Position numbers and translations under genes: made by a program
Notes under the pieces: model-generated
Database searches by the model: none
What the model saw: only the letters and a program-made list of their open reading frames with translations
Told to the model about the DNA's origin: nothing
From: Chromera velia
Taxonomy: Eukaryota > Sar > Chromeraceae
NCBI GenBank assembly: GCA_018398765.1
Contig: JAHBMJ010001446.1
Span: 1-28,361 of the forward strand
Direction of reading: 5' to 3'
DNA: 28,361 bases
Shown: one piece after another, positions 1 to 7,727 of the stretch
Numbering within the stretch: the stretch's first letter is position 1
Layout of the letters: every line of letters starts with the position of its first letter

Positions 1-764
1 ATTCAAAAATCAAAAAAAGAAAAAGGAAAAAAGAAAACTGCACGCGGGGACCGGCACCGTCATGGTCTTTAGACAGGGGTGGGGGGGTGGGGGGGCGTCC
101 CTGCGGAGGGGGGTTCTTCTGATGCTGTGTCTTCGTATCTTGCGGGAGGACTCTTTCGGCGGTAACGAAACTCTCAAAGTCCCATACCGAAAGAGCGACG
201 GTGCTGGTGGGGCCGGAAACCTTCTCCAGAACCTCTTCTCTCTCTCAGGATTCCTGTTCTGAAGGGGACGGGTTTTGATGCTCTTGGTCATGCGTGGAAG
301 CTCGGTTGGGGATGTCGCTAGAAGCAGAAGCAGAAGCCGAGGCGGAATTGGGTTCTGCGGCTGGGGCGGAGACGGGGGCTGGCATGGGATCGGGGGCGGC
401 GGCTGCATCTGGCTCTGGCTGGTTCTCTTCTGTTCGGTGCAGCCTTCTTGATTTTCCTGGTGACGACCTTCTCCAGGGGGGTTGCGATAATGGTGGGGCT
501 TCAGGGGGAGGGTCTTCGGGGGAAGCCGGAGGATTCGGCAATGCTGCTGCGATAGCTGAGGAGGAGGAGGACGACGACGAAGAGGAGGAAGAAGAAGAGG
601 GAAGGGAGGGAGGTGGGAGGGGAGGGTTCGGGTCCGGATTGTAAGATGAATAAGACTGCGGGGGGGCGGGGGCAGGGGCCGGGGGAGGGGGCTCGTGAAG
701 TACTGCTGCTGCTTGGATGTTCTCTTTGCACCTCTTCTTTCCGTTGGGGTGGGTTTGGTGGGTA
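1..764. other. Low-complexity GC-rich segment
   Basis: G-rich and purine-rich on the plus strand, including a GAG/GAC run near 555-605 and several G tracts. Frames stay open on both strands because of composition. Apart from the weak minus-strand candidate listed separately, I see no conserved domain, splice pattern or RNA gene. Confidence 0.5.
245..541 (-). CDS. Possible Pro/Ala/Ser-rich exon, ending at TGA
   Basis: This minus-strand frame of about 98 codons is rich in Pro, Ala, Ser and Glu and ends at TGA (247-245). It contains an alternating Ser-Ala run near its C-terminal third. No domain is recognisable. The composition resembles the disordered tails of other proteins in this window, and the TGA end fits the stop codon used elsewhere. 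However, the DNA is low-complexity and frames on both strands are open here, so it may be a compositional artefact. If real, it would be the last exon of a gene whose upstream exons lie at higher coordinates. Confidence 0.2.
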   Translation of the reverse strand: MPNPPASPEDPPPEAPPLSQPPWRRSSPGKSRRLHRTEENQPEPDAAAAPDPMPAPVSAPAAEPNSASASASASSDIPNRASTHDQEHQNPSPSEQES

Positions 765-848
765 GACAGACAGACAGACAGACAGACTACATCGTCTTTT
801 CTTCACTTCACTTTTTCCGAATCGCTTCCTTTCTTTCGGACAGACAGG

Positions 849-882
<34 letters not shown>

Positions 883-992
883 CACAAACAAGCAGACACA
901 GACAGACAGACACAGACGAACAAACAGAGCCTTCCCTTCATTCTCTTCTGTTTTCTTCTTTTCTTTTGGCACGCTCTCAGTGGAAGGGTACC

Positions 993-1033
<41 letters not shown>

Positions 1034-1580
1034 GAGAGAGACAGACGGACCATATCGTCTTTTCTTTCCCTTTTTCTCCTTCATTCTCTTCTGTTTCAGA
1101 CAGACAGATAGACAGACAGGCAGGCAGACAGACAGACAGACAGACAGACTCTATGTTTCTTCTTCTTCTTCTCCCTCCTTTTCTTCATGAACACAACAGA
1201 CAAAAAGAAGGAAAGAACAAAGACAAAAGAACAGCACCAACAAGCAGGGGGCCCGAAAGGTGAGAGTTAAGCTCCCCTTGCCTCTCCACCTCCCGACAGA
1301 CTTTCACGTGATCACTGGTTTCACACGCTACTCCTCTGCTGCTTCCACTCAAGACAAGAAAGAGAAGAAAAGAAGACAAGACAAGAAAAACCAACAAAAA
1401 AGAAAAAAAGAAAACTGCAGACAGACAGACAGACTATATCGTCTTTTCTTTCCCTTCTTCTCCAGACAGACAGACAGACTATATGTTTCTTTTTCTCCCT
1501 TCTTTTCTTCATGAACACAATAGACAGACAGACAGACAGACAGGCAGGCAGGCAGGCAGGCAGACAGACAGAGAGTCTGT
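765..1580. repeat. Interrupted CAGA-tetranucleotide array with repeated pyrimidine spacers
   Basis: At least seven runs of (CAGA)n lie at about 765-787, 840-925, 993-1033, 1098-1150, 1418-1432, 1465-1478 and 1522-1572. Related pyrimidine-rich spacers separate them. One spacer family reads like TATATCGTCTTTTCTTTCCC and another like TATGTTTCTTTTTCTCCC followed by a CTTCATGAACACAA motif. The spacers recur, so this is a composite tandem repeat rather than one microsatellite. Open frames through it encode only repeats of Thr-Asp-Arg-Gln and are not genes. Confidence 0.9.
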
Positions 1581-2045
1581 TTCTTTACTTTTACTCTTTC
1601 TTGTAGTGAACACAACAGAGAAGCCCCGGAAGCCGCCAATCATTGGAAAGTGGTCTCTTTTAGAATGTCTTACTTGGCAGAGAGGGTTGAGAACTTTCGA
1701 AAAATCAGCAGTGGGGGATACGTCACACAAAGAAAACTTGTTGTGAGAACAGCAAGCGTCCAGGACGATTCAGAACGGGAGGGGAGAGTGTACCAGAGTG
1801 GCAAGGTTAGACAGTGAGCAAGCGAGGGAAGTCAGTGTATACACGAAAGACTATCAGAAGAAAGCGGAAATGCACCGTCTGCCGAGAGGGCAAGCCGGGG
1901 GCAGAGAATATCAAAAACACAAGTCGAAATGGACTACAGGTTGTTCAAGTCTTCTAGAGGCAACGGTAGACTTCACTTGCCGCCTTGAGTGACCGGATGG
2001 CCAGGCAAACCTGTCTGTCGAAACGAACAAGGGCTCCGTGTGTCT
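1581..2045. other. Spacer downstream of the METTL9-like gene
   Basis: This is the 3' side of the minus-strand methyltransferase gene. If TAG is read as sense, that gene's frame stays open through 2045-1914 and ends at TGA (1913-1911). The extension has no similarity I recognise. Nothing else here is supportable. Confidence 0.4.
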
Positions 2046-2897
2046 CTAGGAAGAGTCTGGTTTCAAGACCACAAGAAGATCATCAAGAACATAATAGTCA
2101 TGGGAGGGGCTGCCTTCACATAGATACGGGGTGCGGGTCCATGCGAGTACTTCGAAGCCCAAAGGTTTCGCAACCGAGGTGAGAAACACGGAGACCGCCT
2201 TTTCGAAGGTAGGCTTGTCTCTGCATCTCGCACCATCCATTGGAAGCTGCTGAGATGGAGCACGCTGTCGAGTACCATGCTCAACGAACGGGCACCATGG
2301 AAGCACAACTGCAAGAAGCAAAAGGCCCGTGCCTGGTCGTAGGAGTTCTTTCACCTCCAAGAGAAGGGAGACGGGCTCATCGCACCGATCAAGAACGTTC
2401 AGACATGCGACAACGTCGTACGCACCCCGACGTCCTTTTTCCACGACCGTGAAGCCCCTTTTCTTCAGCCGGTACCTCATCGATAGGGACGTCTCTGTGA
2501 CGTCCACGGTGGAGAAGAGTGGCGCCAGCTTCGCGGTAACTCCACCGTCGCCGGCACCGATATCAAGAAGGGCACCCCCCTGGCCTGCCCTACGTTCTAG
2601 GATATGTCCAACTTGTTGGGAAGAAAACACATGCATTCCTCCTCTTCCAACGATGCCATTGGCAGTCGTGCGTGAGCAAAACCGTCGCAAGAACGCACCC
2701 ATACAGTGCGCAAGAACCCGATCCCTTGAGGCATGCTGCAGCCATGCCTCTGTCTCTTCGTCAAGTCCCCACTGCACAAACGTCCTTCTTAGTACCTCAG
2801 GAACTCTCTCGAGAACAATTTCGTACCGAATAGGAGGACGGCTACGAGCCCTTTTCTTAATTCGGTTGTCCAAAAGCACTGTTCGCGCAGACATCAT
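2046..2897 (-). CDS. METTL9: METTL9/DREV-type protein-histidine methyltransferase
   Basis: This 283-residue frame reads from an ATG pair at 2897 to TAG at 2048-2046. METTL9 (DREV) enzymes transfer a methyl group from SAM to the pros nitrogen of histidine in His-x-His motifs. Visible in order: a family N-terminal region leading to GIVGRGGMHVFS (81-92), SAM-binding motif I LDIGAGDGG (111-119), VDVTET (131-136), YDVVACLNVLDRCDEP (160-175), a hydrophobic LLLAVVLPWCPFVEHG stretch, and the C-terminal block RTPYLCEGSPSHDYYVLDD (255-273). Length and motif order match animal METTL9. A pyrimidine-rich acceptor-like sequence ending in GCAG lies just upstream (exon start about 2903), so a further 5' exon is possible. 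The family normally ends near the VLKP motif, which is where TAG lies here. If TAG were sense the protein would gain about 45 residues, ending at TGA 1913-1911. Confidence 0.9.
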   Translation of the reverse strand: MMSARTVLLDNRIKKRARSRPPIRYEIVLERVPEVLRRTFVQWGLDEETEAWLQHASRDRVLAHCMGAFLRRFCSRTTANGIVGRGGMHVFSSQQVGHILERRAGQGGALLDIGAGDGGVTAKLAPLFSTVDVTETSLSMRYRLKKRGFTVVEKGRRGAYDVVACLNVLDRCDEPVSLLLEVKELLRPGTGLLLLAVVLPWCPFVEHGTRQRAPSQQLPMDGARCRDKPTFEKAVSVFLTSVAKPLGFEVLAWTRTPYLCEGSPSHDYYVLDDLLVVLKPDSS

Positions 2898-2902
2898 TAA
2901 GT

Positions 2903-3378
2903 GCTGCAACACCAAAAAGGTTGGCCAGTGACGAATTTTGGGGGGAGACTGAAAAGTCTCAACATCGCCAGATGGACCACAAACATGTACAGTTACACAA
3001 GACACTCATTCCACATCTTTTCCACAAGCCCGATGATCGTCTTTAGAGCAAAGCCTGCTCACGGTGCTAAAACCTGCATGGTTAAATGTCAATGGTGATC
3101 TCTGGACATCTCAGGACATCTATACGGATCTATACGGCAAGATTACGGCAAGTGTCTCTCGAGTCTCGATCATTGTACGCGTCTCTCTGTGCGTCTCTCG
3201 CTTGAGTCATATGCCGGGGCCCTGCGCCTCGGTTTTTGTTCAATATTATACCCCCCCGTGCACCCTACGAAATCGCGTGACAGTTGCGACGTCAGTTAAG
3301 CGTGTACTGACTTTTTTTGGGGATCCATGGCATGCCGCGTGCACAGCGTGGGATCCATGGTATACCCTTCAATTTGAA
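2903..3378. other. Spacer upstream of the METTL9-like gene
   Basis: It contains the probable splice acceptor of the METTL9-like exon (CAG at about 2906-2904 on the minus strand). No convincing coding sequence, promoter motif or RNA gene was seen. Confidence 0.4.
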
Positions 3379-3460
3379 TGGGATCCGTGCATGTGGATCT
3401 CAATTGCACCGAGACATGGTGGGATCCATGCATGTGGATATCGATTACACCGAGACATGG
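3379..3460 (+). repeat. Tandem duplication of a 41-bp unit
   Basis: Two adjacent copies (3379-3419 and 3420-3460) start TGGGATCC and end CACCGAGACATGG, with about five mismatches. Further isolated GGATCCATG motifs lie upstream (about 3321 and 3350) and near 4035-4090, which suggests remnants of a wider dispersed motif family. Confidence 0.85.
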
Positions 3461-3518
3461 ATATCTCTTTGTACCAACATATGGATCTTGGACAAGCGTC
3501 GGACACCTGGCATATAAT

Positions 3519-3725
3519 TTACATGTGTTCTTTCACCTTGTTGTGAGGGTACTTGGACCCCTTCTCCTCTCTCACTTCATGTTCTCCTTCCACCTCCAGT
3601 CTCTGACCATCCCCGACCATCGGTTGCGCATTGGCACCACCTTGCTCCGCAGCGGCACCATTTCCCATCACAGCATCCGCTTCTCCTCCTCCTCCTTCAT
3701 ACAGCTCAACGTCTTCTACTTCCAT
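3519..3725 (-). CDS. Possible short acidic protein, hypothetical
   Basis: ATG at 3725 opens a 68-codon minus-strand frame to TAA at 3521-3519. The product is rich in Glu, Gly and Ala, with a short Gly run near residue 12, and has no recognisable domain. Codons show the RNY bias expected of coding sequence. If TAA is sense, the frame continues through the 41-bp duplicated segment to a TGA near 3370. The continuation is rich in Cys, His and Trp but matches no zinc-finger spacing I know. No splice sites are obvious. Confidence 0.3.
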   Translation of the reverse strand: MEVEDVELYEGGGGEADAVMGNGAAAEQGGANAQPMVGDGQRLEVEGEHEVREEKGSKYPHNKVKEHM

Positions 3726-4501
3726 CTTCTACAATACAGGATGGACACCCGCATATACCCATGCTAGATGAGAGCGCGATAAACGAAACGAAACGGGGGG
3801 ACAAGAAAAAAACGAAACGCGAGGGTGGAATCCCAGCAAAGACGTCGCACCTGACTTCTTTGACACAGATTACCTGTTTGCCTTTTCAGGTATGGGTTAT
3901 GCTTTCACACTCTCCTCACATTCAACTGCATGACTTTCTACTCTGTCATGTGTGCATAACCAACCATCTATCCGTTCCCGTATCTGTCTTTTCGTTCGAA
4001 TGCATGGCCTGCCGAGCGATATGGGTTTGCCATGGATCCGATCCATGCAGACAGACACATAGTATGGATCCCACCTCTAGCTGGCATGGATCTCAGCTTG
4101 GCCGGCTACCTCATCATTAAAACGAGCCCGTCGCCGTAGACGGTGGCGGCCGTCCTAGCTCTCAATAGCCTGCATGGAGATCATTTTTTTCTCATGATCT
4201 GTCTCTCTCTTCTTCATACCTCGCTTCTCTTCCTTTACTGCTCATCTCGTGTTTCCCTCACAGTACCAGCATGCTTCGATACATTTGTTCGTACAGTCTC
4301 CAGCTTGCCGCAGACCTCCTTCTTACCTGTTCGTCTCCTCTTCACCTGGCGGCCAGCCTCCTTCATTGCTACCTGTCTCCGTTTTCCGTATCTGTCTCCT
4401 TCACGCCTGTCAGTACCCGTTTCCATGATCATGCATGCCTACCGCTCTCGGTTTTGTCGCTTCGCCTCCTAGACTCATGCGTCTCAATGTCGTTCTTCCC
4501 T
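3726..4501. other. Intergenic spacer
   Basis: Mixed sequence with pyrimidine-rich stretches (about 4200-4480). Open frames are compositional. Nothing supportable was found. Confidence 0.4.
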
Positions 4502-4511
4502 GATCTTCATC
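4502..4511 (+). repeat. Left target-site duplication of the hAT-like element
   Basis: GATCTTCATC lies directly before the left TIR and is identical to 5746-5755. Confidence 0.85.
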
Positions 4512-4525
4512 TAGGGTCTGACACT
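4512..4525 (+). repeat. Left terminal inverted repeat
   Basis: TAGGGTCTGACACT; an exact inverted match lies at the right end of the element. Confidence 0.85.
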
Positions 4526-4840
4526 TGTACTATATAATTAAAAAAAATATTTTTTAAAGGGTACCTTTAGACTAATAATTACTACTAGATATCTAAAAGT
4601 TGTATTTTTGAATAGATCTCATCAAAACACCAGAACAGAATAGTTTAAAGTTTAGATTTCATTGGTTCTAGGCCGGTTTTTCCAGTTTTAGTATAATCTG
4701 CTACTCAAAGTTCCAGAAGAGCGAAGAGGCCGGTTTTGGAACCAACATATAAAACCGGGAGAAACCAACTAAAACCATGTAAAACCATGTGGAAACAGGG
4801 GTCAAATATATGTTTGAGTTGAATTAAATGAAGCGAAAGA

Positions 4841-5041
4841 TCATTCATCATCTCCTTCTCCCTCTTCTTCTTCTTCCTCCTCCAAAATTTCTTGAAACCG
4901 TGTCTCCAACCTGGTAAGCTCTTCATTGTCAACCGTCAAACGACCGCAGACTTGGGTGCTTGAATGAAGATAAAAGAATACAGCAGACAGAGCAATGTGA
5001 TCAATTTGAGCAGTTATAGTTGCAAGTGCGATATACGGCAC
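4841..5041 (-). CDS. Acidic C-terminal frame inside the hAT-like element
   Basis: This minus-strand frame ends at TGA (4843-4841). Its product ends in a helix-like segment (LTRLETRFQEIL) followed by a Glu run. It overlaps the BED ORF in antisense, so at most one of the two is expressed as an intact protein in this stretch. It may be a remnant of an element-encoded protein, or an artefact of the CTTCTT-rich plus strand at 4855-4885. Confidence 0.2.
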   Translation of the reverse strand: MPYIALATITAQIDHIALSAVFFYLHSSTQVCGRLTVDNEELTRLETRFQEILEEEEEEEGEGDDE

Positions 5042-5098
5042 AAATTTTGTTACTTCCTCCTCTGCATCCTCTTCTCTTGCTCTCTTGGACTGGATGGT

Positions 5099-5374
5099 AT
5101 GAGTGCAGAGTTCGAGTGCCTTCTTTGCACAAGGAAAGACAAGAAGAAGTGCAAGCTAACTGTTTGGGCTTCGTCAACCGGCGCCCCAAAATTGACTGTG
5201 TTTGAGAAACATCTGGAGCGCTTCCACCTAGTTTCCAAAAATCAGAAGCCTGTGACAGCAGTGCAGAAGGGAACAGGGGAGGAGACTAGGGAGGAGAAAA
5301 AAGAAAAGACGGAGAGAAGGAGAATAAATCGGATTCCACCAATTAGAAATACATTGAGCAGTGCACTCGCTTAG
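5099..5374 (+). CDS. BED zinc-finger protein, fragment of a hAT transposase
   Basis: The ATG at 5099 lies in a frame that is open from further upstream (4964). The product carries FECLLC near its start (Cys7, Cys10) and KHLERFH further on (His38, His43). This Cys-x2-Cys...His-x4-His spacing, with aromatic and basic residues between, is that of BED fingers, which bind DNA in hAT transposases and related chromatin proteins. A Lys/Glu/Arg-rich linker follows. The frame reaches TAG at 5372-5374; with UAR as sense it runs only about 12 codons further to TGA. The RNase-H-like catalytic part of a transposase is absent, so this is a remnant or a stand-alone DNA-binding protein. Confidence 0.55.
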   Translation: MSAEFECLLCTRKDKKKCKLTVWASSTGAPKLTVFEKHLERFHLVSKNQKPVTAVQKGTGEETREEKKEKTERRRINRIPPIRNTLSSALA

Positions 5375-5731
5375 GTGCTCTCCCTCTAGCATTCTGGTTA
5401 GTTTTGATGTATGAAAATGTAATAAAACCATTATAATATCATCACAGTTATGTTGAAAAACGTATTGAGGCCGGCCGGTTTTTTGAGTTGGTTTTTGTAT
5501 GGTTTCAGTGGTAAATCTTATAGTTCCAAAACCAATAAAAACCGGGACTAGCAAAATGCTATAAAAAGGGGGGTAACCAACTATAAACCAAAGAGAACCA
5601 CTCTAAAATCATCAGATTTTAAGTTTTTAGGATTAGTTGAGCTTTACACTGACCTATAAACATAGATTTTTGAGTTTTTTGCGTGGTTTTAGGCATTAAA
5701 ACCACTGCCAAAACCTATGGTCTATATCAAG

Positions 5732-5745
5732 AGTGTCAGACCCTA
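5732..5745 (-). repeat. Right terminal inverted repeat
   Basis: Read on the minus strand it begins TAGGGTCTGACACT, identical to the left end. Confidence 0.85.
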
Positions 5746-5755
5746 GATCTTCATC
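5746..5755 (+). repeat. Right target-site duplication of the hAT-like element
   Basis: GATCTTCATC lies immediately after the right TIR. Confidence 0.85.
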
Positions 5756-5774
5756 TGAGACACATCTCACCAAC

Positions 5775-6625
5775 TAGATGAGGCGATCTCCTTCATGCCT
5801 GTCTGTCTCTTTTTTGCCTGTTTGCCTCTTTCTTGCCTGGCTGTCTGCTTTCTGCCTGCCTTTCAAAATTGTTGAAATACAGAACAGGAAAAAGGGCATT
5901 GTCAAAAAAATTGTAAGCTATCCTTCATGCCTCTCTGTCTCCTTTTTGCCTGCTTGCCCCCTTCTTGGCTACCTATCTCCTTAATGCCTTCCTTTCTCCT
6001 TTTTGTCTGCTGGCCTCCTTCATGCTCGCCTGTCTCCTTTTTGCCTGCCTCTCTCCTTCATACCTGCCCCTCCCCTTCTTGTCTGCCGGTCTCCTTCTTA
6101 CCTGCCGGTCTCCTTGTTGCCTGCCTGCCTCCTCCTTACCTGCCGGTCTCCTTCTTAATTGCCTGGTTGTTTCCTTCTTATCTGCCTCTCTCCTTCTTGC
6201 CTGCCAGTGGTTGTCTGCTCCTTTGCTGGCTGCCTCCTTTGTGCCTGCCTCTCGCCTTCACGCCTCCCTGTCTCCTTTTTGCCTGCTTACCTATGTCTCC
6301 TTTTTCCCTACTTACCTCTTTCTTCCCTCGCTGTCTCTTTCTTGCCCGCCTGTCTCCTTTTTGGCTGGTTGTCTCCTTCTTATCTGCCTCTCCCCTTCAT
6401 GCTTCCCCACCTCCTTCTTGCCTCGTTGTCTCCTCCTTTCCTGCCTGTCTCCTTTGTGTCTGCCTCTCTCCCTCAACATGCCCCCTCGTCTCCTTTTTGT
6501 CTGCTTACAGCTTCTTGCCTACCTGTCTCCATAATGTCTACCTTATTTTTTTTTACCTGTTTGCCTTTCATGTCTGCCTGTCTCGTTCTTGCCTGCCGCT
6601 CTCTTTCTTACCCACAGTACTTGCC
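5775..6625 (+). repeat. Pyrimidine-rich minisatellite
   Basis: About 850 bp of degenerate repeats of a unit of roughly 20-30 bp built from TGCCTGCCTGTCTCCTTCTT-like words. An interruption at about 5866-5920 is not repetitive. Long plus-strand frames run through it and encode Cys/Leu/Pro/Ser repeats in several phases, which is a property of the repeat and not evidence of a gene. Confidence 0.9.
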
Positions 6626-7727
6626 TCTCATATTAACTCTGGGTCGACTTGCTTTGACTACCTATTTAATGTTTCTCATCATCTCTCCTGATCTTTACCA
6701 CTCGGGTTTCCCTTTTTTTCACAGTTGCGATGCGTTTTAGTTCATCGTTCTCTCCATTGCCATACAACTTTGCAATTAATGTAAGCTACCACACCTTCCT
6801 TTTTTGACCCCATTTACATCAGCAAAACATGGATAACGTGACCTATCATTCTACATAATTCAAGTAATACTAAATTGGTCACATCATCACACTATAACTA
6901 GTCAAAAATTAAATATTTTATTTATTATTTTTTATCTTTTTTTTCTTCTAATTAGCAAAACTATAACTTTTAATTATAATAAAAACATTTGATGCAAACT
7001 ATAATCGAATTGATAAAACTAAATGGCAAAGTTCTTCTTCAATCTTCATTGTATGATAACGATATAAGAACGCCGTTTTGTTTTTGTTTATGTCACTCAC
7101 TCTGTTTGCACGTATGGATACGTATGGGTCGATCTAGTTTACTTGCATCCCTTCCAACTCAACTTGATGTATTGAAATCGACGCACGTATACAGAACTCT
7201 CTCTTCAGGGCCCCGGCATACCCCCGAAGGGGGTATCCTGCATAATATCATATATATGCATCTTGAATCTTAATTAATTTGGCAGCATTTTGGCAGCCCA
7301 TGCACATGCACACTTCACGCGCGCGCGCATTCCTCGCGAAACCGGCTTCTTAAATTTCTCGCCATTCAGGAATCTGTATTGCGTGGCCCGAATTATTCAT
7401 AACGATTTATCATGCATCATATAAATTTGAAACTTTTTATAACGCATGACGATCGATCGACCGACCGATGTATTCGATGTACATGCACATGCATGGTCAA
7501 ATCGATCGAAGGAGCTAGTGCGTGCTCGAGTGGACAATGAACTTCCGAATTTCTGCGGGAACTTCCGAACTGTCTGGGAGTACAGAGTCGGCACATTCAT
7601 ATCGATATATTAATATCGATATAACTGAGTTCTTGGGACACTCTCTCTTCTTTGGGACAAGATTGTTAGCAGGTGATTTCGGTGTCGGTTCAGTAGAAGT
7701 TTTTTGGAGCTCTTCCAGGAGAGAGCA
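6626..7727. other. AT-rich intergenic spacer
   Basis: It holds homopolymer A/T stretches around 6900-6990, a GCGCGCGC run near 7318-7328, and palindromic GATCGATCGA words near 7450-7510. It probably includes the upstream region of the gene starting at 7728, but no promoter element is clear. No RNA gene was seen. Confidence 0.4.

Larger units (their letters stand above)
4512..5745. mobile_element. hAT-like DNA transposon, 1.23 kb, deletion derivative
   Basis: The ends are inverted repeats: TAGGGTCTGACACT at 4512-4525, with its reverse complement ending at 5745. The element is flanked by identical direct repeats GATCTTCATC at 4502-4511 and 5746-5755. A TIR starting TAGGG and a target duplication of about 8-10 bp fit the hAT superfamily, which normally gives 8 bp; the extra 2 bp may be chance. 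The interior is AT-rich, unlike its flanks, and carries a BED zinc-finger ORF, the usual N-terminal domain of hAT transposases. At 1.23 kb there is no room for a complete transposase catalytic domain, so this copy is probably non-autonomous. Confidence 0.85.

Noticed and set aside
695-1190. ORFs with Thr-Asp-Arg-Gln repeats
   Set aside because: Direct translation of the CAGA microsatellite, open in more than one frame and on both strands.
2329-2931. 200-residue plus-strand ORF opposite the METTL9-like gene
   Set aside because: Antisense shadow of the conserved methyltransferase, with no independent support.
5775-6740. Long plus-strand ORFs of Cys/Leu/Pro/Ser repeats
   Set aside because: They occur in several phases of a minisatellite and have no domain or splice context. 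The open frames follow from the repeat word lacking stops.
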